Shown piece by piece: positions 30,340 to 38,617 of a stretch of DNA of 64,000 nucleotides. The notes under the pieces are model-generated. The model had not been told where the DNA came from. It searched no databases and was given only the letters and a program-made list of their open reading frames with translations. Position 1 is the first letter of the stretch; each line of letters opens with the position of its first letter. Source of the stretch: Xanthomonas sp. GTDB lineage: Bacteria; Pseudomonadota; Gammaproteobacteria; Xanthomonadales; Xanthomonadaceae. The translations under genes were made by a program, and so were the position numbers. Location: assembly GCA_018262705.1 (NCBI GenBank), contig JADFDQ010000009.1, positions 62,001 to 126,000 of the forward strand, written 5' to 3'.

Positions 30340-31217
30340 TGTCCACCTCCTGCCAATGGACGGGCGATCGCGATGAAGCCCTTGTGCAACAACTCCTGCT
30401 CACTGTAAACGGATAACTCGGCGCGAATCTCCGGAGTGAGCAGCGATCTGCCTTCCTTCGGCAGCCAGCGCCATTCGAGGATCTCGAACTCGGCTTCCAG
30501 CAGGCGGCGGTAGTCGGCGGCCCGCACCTGATTCAGCCATGACGGAATGTGCACATGGCGGCGGGCGCGCAGATGATCCCACGGAGCGACCTTGCGTGAG
30601 GGGGCCGAGTCGGGATGTTTCCATGCAATATGGTGCCCGCCGGACAGGCTGGTGAAGTGATGTACATAGAGGTAGGCCAACCCTTGGGGCTTGAGCGCGC
30701 GGCGCAGGCTGGCAAAAGCGCCAGGGAGATCCTCTACGTGTTCCAGAACCTCATGGGAGACCACCGCGTCCAGGGATCCATCCGCAACAGGAAGTCCTTT
30801 GGCGCCGATGTGGGCCAGCTGTACCCGATCGAAGCGAAGCGGCTTGCCAAAAGCCTCCTCCAGGTCGCGGTAGTAGCGCGATGCGAATCCGAAATCCCAC
30901 GCCGCTGTCCGCAGCGTTCGCTCCAGACCGTTGTGACGCAGCAGGTGCCGGTACTTGGCCCAGCGTCGGTCGGGTTCGGTGACCTCGGTGTCGGCGCCGA
31001 TCGCCTCGGCGCCATCGGAGGCCAACAACAGGGTGAACCAGAAGACCTTGCCGCAACCGAAGTCGAGGATGCGGTGCCCCTTGACCTCGCCGTAATCAGC
31101 TCGGAAGCGACGGTAGAACTCGGCGTGCTCGCGCGCGAAATCGGGCGTATGGCGCAGCGCATAGACCAGCATCGATGCATACAGGCCAGCGCGGCCGGGA
31201 AGGATCGGATCAGGCAT
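30336..31217 (-). CDS. Class I SAM-dependent methyltransferase
   Basis: 293 residues from the ATG at 31217. The SAM loop is ILDFGCGKVFWFTLLLASDG, followed by GADTEVTEPDRRW, and the late motif LDAVVSHEVLEHVEDLPGAFASLRRALKPQG (split: SHEVLEHVED, RRALKPQG). The tail KEGRSLLTPEI is not recognised. Longer in-frame upstream sequence is rejected because it runs back into the preceding gene; the TGATG overlap fixes the start. Confidence 0.8.
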   Translation of the reverse strand: MPDPILPGRAGLYASMLVYALRHTPDFAREHAEFYRRFRADYGEVKGHRILDFGCGKVFWFTLLLASDGAEAIGADTEVTEPDRRWAKYRHLLRHNGLERTLRTAAWDFGFASRYYRDLEEAFGKPLRFDRVQLAHIGAKGLPVADGSLDAVVSHEVLEHVEDLPGAFASLRRALKPQGLAYLYVHHFTSLSGGHHIAWKHPDSAPSRKVAPWDHLRARRHVHIPSWLNQVRAADYRRLLEAEFEILEWRWLPKEGRSLLTPEIRAELSVYSEQELLHKGFIAIARPLAGGGH

Positions 31218-32452
31218 CAATGGGTACCGTGGAACAAAGAGGGACGAGAGTCCCGTGGCTGCGCAGTGTCGCTGAGGTGCAGCTGCAGGTCGGCCAGTGC
31301 CCGGGCCATCCAGCCATTGTTCCAGCGCAGGAACAGGGTGCGCTGGGTACGCCAGCGGGTTTGCCGATACCAGAACGCGCCTGCGCCATTGTAGAGGGTG
31401 TCGATGGCCCAAGCAGCGATACGGCTGGCGAAATCGGGAAAACGATCGTTGTGGCGACAGAACGTCAGGATGCCCTGGGCGCTGCCGTGGATGTCATGCG
31501 GCCAGCGCTGGTCACTCATCCAGCGTGGGGCGCCATCGGCCTCGAACAGGTTTTTGGCGTAGAACTCCAGGCCCAGATCGTACGCTGCCATCGGCTCGAA
31601 ATTGCCGGTGGCGTGCATGTATCGCCATAGGGCGTCAAGGATGAAGCCGGTGTGGTAATTGTCGATGCGCACCGGGGAGGCGCTGGGCGGGTCGGTATAC
31701 CACCACGCGCCTTCGGCGGTTTGTTGGCCCAGGACGTATCGCAGCAGACGATCGGCCATCTCGGTGTGGGCTGGAACGGCGCTGAGGGCGTCGAATCGGG
31801 CAAGCAGCGCGCCGATCAGGATGCTGACGTCCATGACCCGCATCTTCATCGGGATCGGCATGTAGCCAAGGCACAACTCGGTCGGGCCTTGATGCAGCAC
31901 CGGCAAGTCACTGCACAGGAACGGCAGCGCCTGTTCCACCAGTTGGTATGGAAGCGCCTGACCGGTGGCTTCGTGGAGGTCGAGCAGCGCTTCGCAGACG
32001 AAACAGGTCACCACGGCATTGGGCATCGCGCGGGGCGCGAAGAAGCCAAGATCCTGCCAAGGATACTGGTAGCCCCAGGCTTGTCCGGACCATTGCCCAG
32101 GTGGGCAGCGCAGATCCTGCAGAAGCACACACAGCGCTTGGGCATGCTCCAGATCATCGGCGTTCCCGACAAGGCGCCAGCGCTGGATGAAGGCCTGCAT
32201 GAACAGAGCCAGACCCTTGGGGTTGTGGACCTTGGGCACGGCCAGCAGCGGGCGCAGGTCGATCGGCGAACGCATCATGGCTTGCAGCGCCAACAGTCGC
32301 AGCGTTCGATTCCAGCCGCACGTGGCCCACAGCATGCGGCTGTTCAAGCCGTCGTGCTTGTCGTGACCGCGCCAATCGGTTCGGGCGCTGAATTTCAGCA
32401 CTTGGTCGAGAACCGTGGCCAGCGATGCGGGCGGGAGGCTGCGTGGATTCAA
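31217..32452 (-). CDS. Unknown protein with alpha-helical toroid look, in glycan operon
   Basis: 411 residues from a TTG at 32452 that overlaps the asparagine synthase stop (TTGA). I do not recognise a named family. The sequence is rich in aromatic residues and helices with repeated patterns such as GFILDALWRYMHATGN, GILTFCRHND and IDTLYNGAGAFWYRQTRWRTQR, like the (alpha/alpha)6 barrels of unsaturated glucuronyl hydrolases, heparinases and epimerase C-terminal domains. There is no signal peptide, so it would act in the cytoplasm. Its operon suggests a glycan-related role; a catalytic residue cannot be assigned by eye. Confidence 0.7.
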   Translation of the reverse strand: MNPRSLPPASLATVLDQVLKFSARTDWRGHDKHDGLNSRMLWATCGWNRTLRLLALQAMMRSPIDLRPLLAVPKVHNPKGLALFMQAFIQRWRLVGNADDLEHAQALCVLLQDLRCPPGQWSGQAWGYQYPWQDLGFFAPRAMPNAVVTCFVCEALLDLHEATGQALPYQLVEQALPFLCSDLPVLHQGPTELCLGYMPIPMKMRVMDVSILIGALLARFDALSAVPAHTEMADRLLRYVLGQQTAEGAWWYTDPPSASPVRIDNYHTGFILDALWRYMHATGNFEPMAAYDLGLEFYAKNLFEADGAPRWMSDQRWPHDIHGSAQGILTFCRHNDRFPDFASRIAAWAIDTLYNGAGAFWYRQTRWRTQRTLFLRWNNGWMARALADLQLHLSDTAQPRDSRPSLFHGTH

Positions 32453-34347
32453 TGCATTGCCCCGACGATGGCAGGCGGAGTCGTGGGCGGGGGCTGTCCC
32501 TGTTCGAACAGCTCGATCCAGCGATGCGACAGGGCCATCAGCAAAAGCATGAACAAGTGCCAGCGATGTCCTCGTTGGCGTGGCAAGGAGCGAAGTCGGG
32601 CGACAAACCCGGGTGCAAACAAGCCGTGATGTCGAACCCGCTCGGCGGAGAGCCACTCCGACAACACGGGGCCGAACAATGCGTCGAAGTGGGTTGGGAT
32701 GTCGATCTGGAAGCCGCTTTTCGGGCGTCGCAGCAGGAACCCCGGAAGCTCACCGGCAAATGCCCGGCGCAACTCATCCTTGTGTCCCGGCCGGCCGCGG
32801 TGCTGGATGGGCGTCGGACCGAGGGCCCGCGCCAGGAGCGCGTCGACAAAGGGTACGCGCACCTCGAGGCCGAATGCCATGCTCACCCGATCCTCCTGCC
32901 AGAGCAGGTCGTCTACCATTTTGTTGCGCCATTCGAACTCTGCCATTGCATCCACCGGGCTCAGCCCGACGGGCCAGCGTTGTTCGATCCAATCCAGGGC
33001 CTGCGGCAGTGGCTGATCGAGCATGCGCGGGCCGTAAATGGTTTCGCGCGACACGCTGCCATCCCAGACGTTGCGCAGCAGCCCGTAGGCGCGCGCGGCA
33101 TGGCCAGCTTGCGCCAGCATCAATGCTGCGCGGCGTCGTTCTCCGAATCCTGCCCTGCCGTTGGCCAGGATGGCGGCCGTGCAGCGCCCGAGCGGGGCCG
33201 CCAGAGGGCCCAGCCATGTACTGGCGCGGTGCCAGCTGGCCAAGTGAGAGTGGGCTCGGTAGCCAAGAAACAACTCGTCGCTGCCCAAACCGGAGAGGCA
33301 CACTTTGGCATGGCGGGCGGCCAATTGGGCCACGGCCGCCGATTGCAGGGCGTTGATCTTCGGAACTTCCAGATGCCAGAGCAGCCAGTCCAGAATGGCT
33401 GGCGTGGTCGGGTTCAATACACCTGCCGTATTGGGAATGCCCAACCAGCGGCTCGTTTGTCTGGCATTGTCCATCTCCAACGGGTCGTCGCCGGCATCAA
33501 TCGTGAAGCTCTCGATCGGATCATTTGCGAGCCGCGTGGCCGCGTAGGCGACTATTCCGGAGTCCAGGCCGCCGGACAGGTAACACGCCACCGGCACGTC
33601 TGCGACCAGGTGGGCGCGAACGGAATCCATGACCATCGTGCGCAGGCCCTGTGGTGGATCCTGGGCATCGGGTTGGTCGGCAAAAGTCGAAGTCGAAACA
33701 CCATCGCGCGACCAGGTCAGACACTGGCCGGGCCCCAGTTGGGTGACGCCACGCATCAGGCCCTCACCGCCGGCGGGGTAGCGCAGGTTCAGGAGCAGAT
33801 GCAGCCGCTGGCAATCGAGCACAGGTTGCCATATCGGTGATGCCGTAAAGGCCTTGGCCTCGGAGGCAAACCACAGGCGGTCGCGATCTTGCCTCAGGAA
33901 CAGCGGCTTGATGCCGAAGCGGTCCCTGGCCAATAGGCCCTTGCCACGATCTGCGTCCCAAAATGCCAGCGCAAACATGCCACGCAGCCGCGCCAGCGCC
34001 TTGGGTCCATCCCGTCGCAGCAACTCCATCACCACTTCCGTATCCGATTGGGTGCGCAGGACGATCCCGTCCGCGGCCAATTCGGCGCGCAACTGACGAT
34101 AGTTGTAGATCTCGCCGTTGAACGCAATCACGCAGCGTCGATCGGCGGTCCATAGAGGCTGGAGGCCACCGTTGGGGTCGATGATGGCCAGGCGAACATG
34201 ACCGAAGACCCCGGCCCGCCCAGGCAATTCAGCCATTCCGTGCCCGTCCGGCCCGCGATGGGCCAGACGCTCCATCATGCCCGTCACCTCTGAGTAATCG
34301 TCTTCCGGAGCGTGCGGGGAGCCAAACCAGCCAGTCAGGCCACACAT
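32449..34347 (-). CDS. asnB: Glutamine-hydrolysing asparagine synthase-like amidotransferase
   Basis: 632 residues from the ATG at 34347, which puts the catalytic cysteine at position 2 (MCGLTGWFG), as required for the Ntn glutaminase. The glutaminase domain shows HRGPDGHG and FNGEIYNYRQLR; the synthetase domain has the PP-loop YLSGGLDSGIVAYAA at about 255-265 and SGLGSDELFLGY. In polysaccharide clusters such proteins probably amidate sugar carboxylates rather than make asparagine. The end (WIELFEQGQPPPTTPP) is not typical. It starts two bases after the DUF354 gene stop. Confidence 0.85.
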   Translation of the reverse strand: MCGLTGWFGSPHAPEDDYSEVTGMMERLAHRGPDGHGMAELPGRAGVFGHVRLAIIDPNGGLQPLWTADRRCVIAFNGEIYNYRQLRAELAADGIVLRTQSDTEVVMELLRRDGPKALARLRGMFALAFWDADRGKGLLARDRFGIKPLFLRQDRDRLWFASEAKAFTASPIWQPVLDCQRLHLLLNLRYPAGGEGLMRGVTQLGPGQCLTWSRDGVSTSTFADQPDAQDPPQGLRTMVMDSVRAHLVADVPVACYLSGGLDSGIVAYAATRLANDPIESFTIDAGDDPLEMDNARQTSRWLGIPNTAGVLNPTTPAILDWLLWHLEVPKINALQSAAVAQLAARHAKVCLSGLGSDELFLGYRAHSHLASWHRASTWLGPLAAPLGRCTAAILANGRAGFGERRRAALMLAQAGHAARAYGLLRNVWDGSVSRETIYGPRMLDQPLPQALDWIEQRWPVGLSPVDAMAEFEWRNKMVDDLLWQEDRVSMAFGLEVRVPFVDALLARALGPTPIQHRGRPGHKDELRRAFAGELPGFLLRRPKSGFQIDIPTHFDALFGPVLSEWLSAERVRHHGLFAPGFVARLRSLPRQRGHRWHLFMLLLMALSHRWIELFEQGQPPPTTPPAIVGAMH

Positions 34348-34349
34348 GC

Positions 34350-35402
34350 TCAGCGCCCCGCAGCGGCCACAGCCACCACCGTATCCGCTGCGAAGGCCGC
34401 CACATCCACCGATTCGGCCAACAGGCGGGATCGGGCATGGTCGCTGGCCGCCGGAGATTGCGCCAGCAGCCAAGTGCATGCAGCCTGGATCGATGATTCG
34501 TCCAGGTTCCGGACATTGCGAACCAGACCGTAGCGCGCCTCCTGCTCGTTGCTATAACCGCGCGGCGAGTGGGCGGCATAGACCGCAGGCACCCCGAGGA
34601 TGGCCGCTTCCGAGGCCATGGTGGCACTTTCGCCAAAGTAGCCGGCGCAATAGGCCATCAGGTGATGCAAGTCGCTGACGCGGCCGCGATACTGGTGCGC
34701 CTGCAGTGCGCCAGCCAACGGGGTCTCCGACGAAATGATGACTTTGCCGTGGCTGGCGAGGCGTTCGACGAGTTGCTGCGCCAGTCGCATCGACAGACCG
34801 CAATCGCCCAGGTCGTGGTTGGCAGTCCACGCCACCAGCCGCAGCAGGTAGGTTGGCGCGTGCGGATCCAGGCCTGCCCGGACCGCAACGTCCCTATCCG
34901 GCTGAAAACGCCCGGGACGCAAGTAGGAAAGCTCGTGGTAGCCGTCGTAGCGAACCTCTCGAGCTTTGGGGACCCAACTCTCGTAGCAACGCGGCACCAC
35001 GACCTTCGTCGATACCGGATAGGTCAGGGCATTTTGCAGCTTGGCGATCTCGGTGTCATAGAACACCACCGATGGAATCCGGGCCAGCCATGCGGCATGG
35101 GCGGCAAATATGCCGCCGATGGCAGTGATGACATCGGCCTTCACCTGTCGCGCGAAACGATAGAGAGCAAAGTCCCGCTGCACCAGTTCCCCGGCAAGCC
35201 CGGCCATGCCCGGGCGGGGCCGGCCGATCGGGCGGCACTCCAGGTTGAACTCACGCATCAGCGGCAGTGCGACATCCTTGTCGCGTGCAGCGATATGAAC
35301 GCGATGTCCTGCTGCCTGCCACAGTTGGATCGGATGCCGGAAAAAGTGGACATGGGCCGGATGGCAGAGGTCGACAAGAATGCGACGCGGAAGGCATGAC
35401 AT
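34350..35402 (-). CDS. DUF354-family protein (GT-B / UDP-GlcNAc epimerase-like fold)
   Basis: 350 residues. Opens with ILVDLCHPAHVHFFRHPIQLW, has AIGGIFAAHAAWLARIPSVVFYDTE and KVVVPRCYESW, and ends the second domain with GESATMASEAAILGVPAVYA. This is the DUF354 pattern, related to UDP-GlcNAc 2-epimerases and GT-B glycosyltransferases; whether it transfers or epimerises a sugar is not known. It is the first gene of the nine-gene operon. The 139 bases upstream show no promoter I trust. Confidence 0.8.
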   Translation of the reverse strand: MSCLPRRILVDLCHPAHVHFFRHPIQLWQAAGHRVHIAARDKDVALPLMREFNLECRPIGRPRPGMAGLAGELVQRDFALYRFARQVKADVITAIGGIFAAHAAWLARIPSVVFYDTEIAKLQNALTYPVSTKVVVPRCYESWVPKAREVRYDGYHELSYLRPGRFQPDRDVAVRAGLDPHAPTYLLRLVAWTANHDLGDCGLSMRLAQQLVERLASHGKVIISSETPLAGALQAHQYRGRVSDLHHLMAYCAGYFGESATMASEAAILGVPAVYAAHSPRGYSNEQEARYGLVRNVRNLDESSIQAACTWLLAQSPAASDHARSRLLAESVDVAAFAADTVVAVAAAGR

Positions 35403-35541
35403 GAGTGCCAGTGTACTTACAACGGGCGTCGGTCAGCGAACCGCCCGCGGGCTCAGGCTCGACCATGGCACCGGCGCCTGACTCATCCTGCCGCCCGGCG
35501 CAGATCGTCCGCGGAAGCGTGTCCTTGATGCAGGCCTTGAG

Positions 35542-38541
35542 TCAGCGTCCTTGACACCCGTTGCCGGCGAGCGAGCGCAACAGGATGCGCAAGTCGGGTA
35601 GCAACTGCGGCGCGGGCAAGTCTCCGCCAAAGCGGGAATCGTCGGAACACAGCGTCGCCCAATCCTTTTGCGCAGCTTCGGCGCTCATGAGCGTCAGCAG
35701 CGCGGTGCGATCCAGTGCAGCCGCATCCGGATGCGAGCCGTTGGCGCGCAGCGCGAACCACGCTACGCCGGCGCTGCGCATGGCGGATGGGTTTCGAGCG
35801 GAGCTGCTTGTCAGCAGGTTGAGTGCGCTTCGAACCACGTCGTTTCCTGCAGCGCAGGCGGGCAGCGCCAACGCGTTCCAGACTTGCGCAAGCCTTGCTG
35901 GAGGAAGATACGGGATCAGGTCGCTGGCGGTTTCATCCATGTGCGTGATGAGGCCTCTCAGTTCCTGACCGGTTTCGGGGCAGCGTGTCGCCAAATCCCG
36001 AAGCTGGGAGAGCCGTGCACGATCATCCGTGCCCAGGTCGCTCGTTTCCCCATCTTCGACAAGGAAGGATGCCATTTGCCGCGCTTTCACCGTTCGCGCG
36101 TCTGCGGTGTAGAGGTCGGCCAAAGGCAGCTCGATCTCCGTCGGAAGTGGTGCCGTGATGCCCAATAGATTCAGCGTCGGGTATGACAGCACGGGCAATC
36201 CGGTAAAACTTCCTGCGGCACGGTTCATGAATCTTGCGCGCGGCGCGTCGAGGCTCAGCAGCGGGTAGTAGTCGGAATTTGCCTTTGCGCTGTAAAGCTT
36301 CCCCATGGCCCGCAGCAGGCGCGCGTCGGCGACTTTGTGGAAGGCCAACTGCTCGGGACGGCGAATCCCGAGTCGTGCCAACTCGGAGCCGAGCACGCCG
36401 GAAAGGACGCGGTTGTAGTCCGCAGAGGGAAGCTGCGATTTCGGAGTGGCGATGATGATGAGATCAACGTCGTTGCTCAGCCAGGCCGCGTAGTCGCCGA
36501 ATTCCGGCGTCAGCGCGTTCAGGATCGAGCCGACCAGTCGGTCGTCGATCTCGTAGAGTTGCACCCACTGCACGAACAACCCGTCGGGTTTGAGCTGGTG
36601 CGGGATGAAGTGGTAGAACTCCTTGGAAAACAGGGACCCGACGCCGCTGACCCAGGGATTGGATGGCTCGGAGATGATGATGTCGTATTTGTTCCTGCGA
36701 CCTGCAAACCACGATTTGGCATCGTCGATCACGATATGCGAGCGCGGATCCGTGTAGGCGCGGCCGACGCGCGGCATGAAATTCATTGCACCCTGCACCA
36801 TGGCCGGCTCGATTTCCACGGTTTCAACCCGACGAACGCGCGGATCGCCCAGCGCCGTGTGGGTGGTGATGCCGGAACCGAAGCCGATGATGCCGATGTC
36901 GTGAGGGGCTGGATGCATCGCCAGCGGCAAGACCGAAGCGAGCGTCATCGTCAGTTCGTCGTCGACAGGCTCGGTTCCTGATCCCAGTGCCAAGCCTGCA
37001 TCCACCTTGCCATTGGTCGCAATTGCACCACGGCCATCGGGTGTGACGATGACCGAAACGCTTGCTGTCTTGCCATCGCGATAGAAAACAACCCGATTGG
37101 ACGGGTCCAACTGCGCGTGACCGTTGCGAAACACGCCCGAGGCCAGCCGCATGGGATCGAACGGAACCTGCGTGATGGCCAATCCCAGCGCGGCGGCGGC
37201 CACCAGTCCGGCGGCGGCGAAGCGCAGCATCGCAGGGCGCGAATCGGCGCAGCTTCGCAGCAGGGCAAGGCCCACCGCCATATCGACGAGGGCGCCGGTG
37301 GCCAGCGCCAGCTTCAAGCCCAGCGTAGGGATGAGGAAATGGATCGCGACGAACACGCCGACGATCGAACCTAGCGTGTTCCACGCGTACACGCGACCGA
37401 TGGAGCGTTCGCCATGGCCGGAACGCAACAGTGCAACCGTGAATACGGGCAGGGTCGTGCCTGCAAAAAACGCGGCCGGCAGCATGATCGCAATGGCGAC
37501 CGCGGCGGTGCCGAGGTTGAACAGCGCGTAGCCGCCTTCGCTGCGCGCCAGCGCCTTGAGCAGCCAGCCGACCCATTCGAAGGCGTGGGCATACAGCCCC
37601 AGCGAGGCCAGTGCCGCCAGACCCATGGCCACCTGCATCCAGCCCGCAAGCCGCAGCGGGAGCGGCGCGCGGTCGGCGCGCTTGCGAACCCAGAGTCCCC
37701 CCAGCGCAATGCCGGCGATGAAGGACGCCAGCATCAATTCGAAAGCGTGCTGGGTGCTGCCGACCGCGAGCGCCAGCATCCGGATCCAGACGATTTCGTA
37801 CACGAACGAGGCGGCGCCCGAGATGGCGGTGGCCCACAGCACGAAATGCAAGGTGTGGATGTGTGCGCCGTTTCCATTCGACTGGATGGCAGCCGGCTCA
37901 GGCCGCGCCTCCGGCTCCCGTGCCAGACCCCAGGCCAGGGCTGCGACCGCAAAATTGAGCAACCCGGCCGTCGCGGTGGTGCCAGGCAACCCCACCGTCG
38001 GGATCAGGAGAAACACGCTCACCAGCGCACCGGCAGCGGCGCCGATGCTGTTGGTGAAGTACAACCCGCCCAGCGCATCGCCGTCCCGGCCCGGGAAGCG
38101 GCGGATCACGCCGCCGCTCATCAGCGGGAAGGTCATGCCCAACAGGATCGTCTGCGGCAGGATCAGCAGCGCGGCCAGTCCCCATTTCAGCAGGTCGATG
38201 GCAAACGGCGAACCCAGCGCCGGGATCAGCGTGTTGTAGCTCAGATCGGTCGCTGTCGTGAACAAGGCATGGAACGCAATGCCGAAGATGCCGATGAACA
38301 GTTCCACCAGCGCGTAGCCGCGAAGGAGATTGCGCCAGCGCGTGCCGACGCGCGCGATCCACGCCGCGCCAATCGCCATGCCGCCCATGAACAGCGCCAG
38401 CACCAGCGCCTGGGCGTAAGCCGCGTGGCCGAGGAACAGGCCCAGATAGTGCGACCACACCGATTGGTAGATCAGCCCCGCGAAGCCGGACAGCACGAAA
38501 ATTGCGAGCAGCCAGTGGCGCTTCGAAGAGGGGTTCGCCAT
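35542..38541 (-). CDS. Fused MFS-like / spermidine-synthase-like membrane protein with C-terminal extension
   Basis: 999 residues from the ATG at 38541 (a TTG two codons earlier is possible). Residues 1 to about 460 are membrane helices in two MFS-like bundles (FVLSGFAGLIYQSVWSHYLG, then ISGAASFVYEIVWIRMLALA). A spermidine-synthase-like SAM domain follows with IIGFGSGITTHTAL at about 550, VETVEIEPAMV and IISEPSNPWVSGVGSLFSKEF. The last 200 residues have no match I recognise and make it longer than the usual 750-800. The substrate of this family is unknown. It lies between the glycan operon and a pilin glycosyltransferase-like gene on the same strand. Confidence 0.82.
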   Translation of the reverse strand: MANPSSKRHWLLAIFVLSGFAGLIYQSVWSHYLGLFLGHAAYAQALVLALFMGGMAIGAAWIARVGTRWRNLLRGYALVELFIGIFGIAFHALFTTATDLSYNTLIPALGSPFAIDLLKWGLAALLILPQTILLGMTFPLMSGGVIRRFPGRDGDALGGLYFTNSIGAAAGALVSVFLLIPTVGLPGTTATAGLLNFAVAALAWGLAREPEARPEPAAIQSNGNGAHIHTLHFVLWATAISGAASFVYEIVWIRMLALAVGSTQHAFELMLASFIAGIALGGLWVRKRADRAPLPLRLAGWMQVAMGLAALASLGLYAHAFEWVGWLLKALARSEGGYALFNLGTAAVAIAIMLPAAFFAGTTLPVFTVALLRSGHGERSIGRVYAWNTLGSIVGVFVAIHFLIPTLGLKLALATGALVDMAVGLALLRSCADSRPAMLRFAAAGLVAAAALGLAITQVPFDPMRLASGVFRNGHAQLDPSNRVVFYRDGKTASVSVIVTPDGRGAIATNGKVDAGLALGSGTEPVDDELTMTLASVLPLAMHPAPHDIGIIGFGSGITTHTALGDPRVRRVETVEIEPAMVQGAMNFMPRVGRAYTDPRSHIVIDDAKSWFAGRRNKYDIIISEPSNPWVSGVGSLFSKEFYHFIPHQLKPDGLFVQWVQLYEIDDRLVGSILNALTPEFGDYAAWLSNDVDLIIIATPKSQLPSADYNRVLSGVLGSELARLGIRRPEQLAFHKVADARLLRAMGKLYSAKANSDYYPLLSLDAPRARFMNRAAGSFTGLPVLSYPTLNLLGITAPLPTEIELPLADLYTADARTVKARQMASFLVEDGETSDLGTDDRARLSQLRDLATRCPETGQELRGLITHMDETASDLIPYLPPARLAQVWNALALPACAAGNDVVRSALNLLTSSSARNPSAMRSAGVAWFALRANGSHPDAAALDRTALLTLMSAEAAQKDWATLCSDDSRFGGDLPAPQLLPDLRILLRSLAGNGCQGR

Positions 38542-38617
38542 GCGCAAGGTTCAGGAGTGGGCAGCCGCCATCATGGGTTTCGTGGCGGGGCTGTGCAAGC
38601 GTGCGGTTGCTCTGCTT

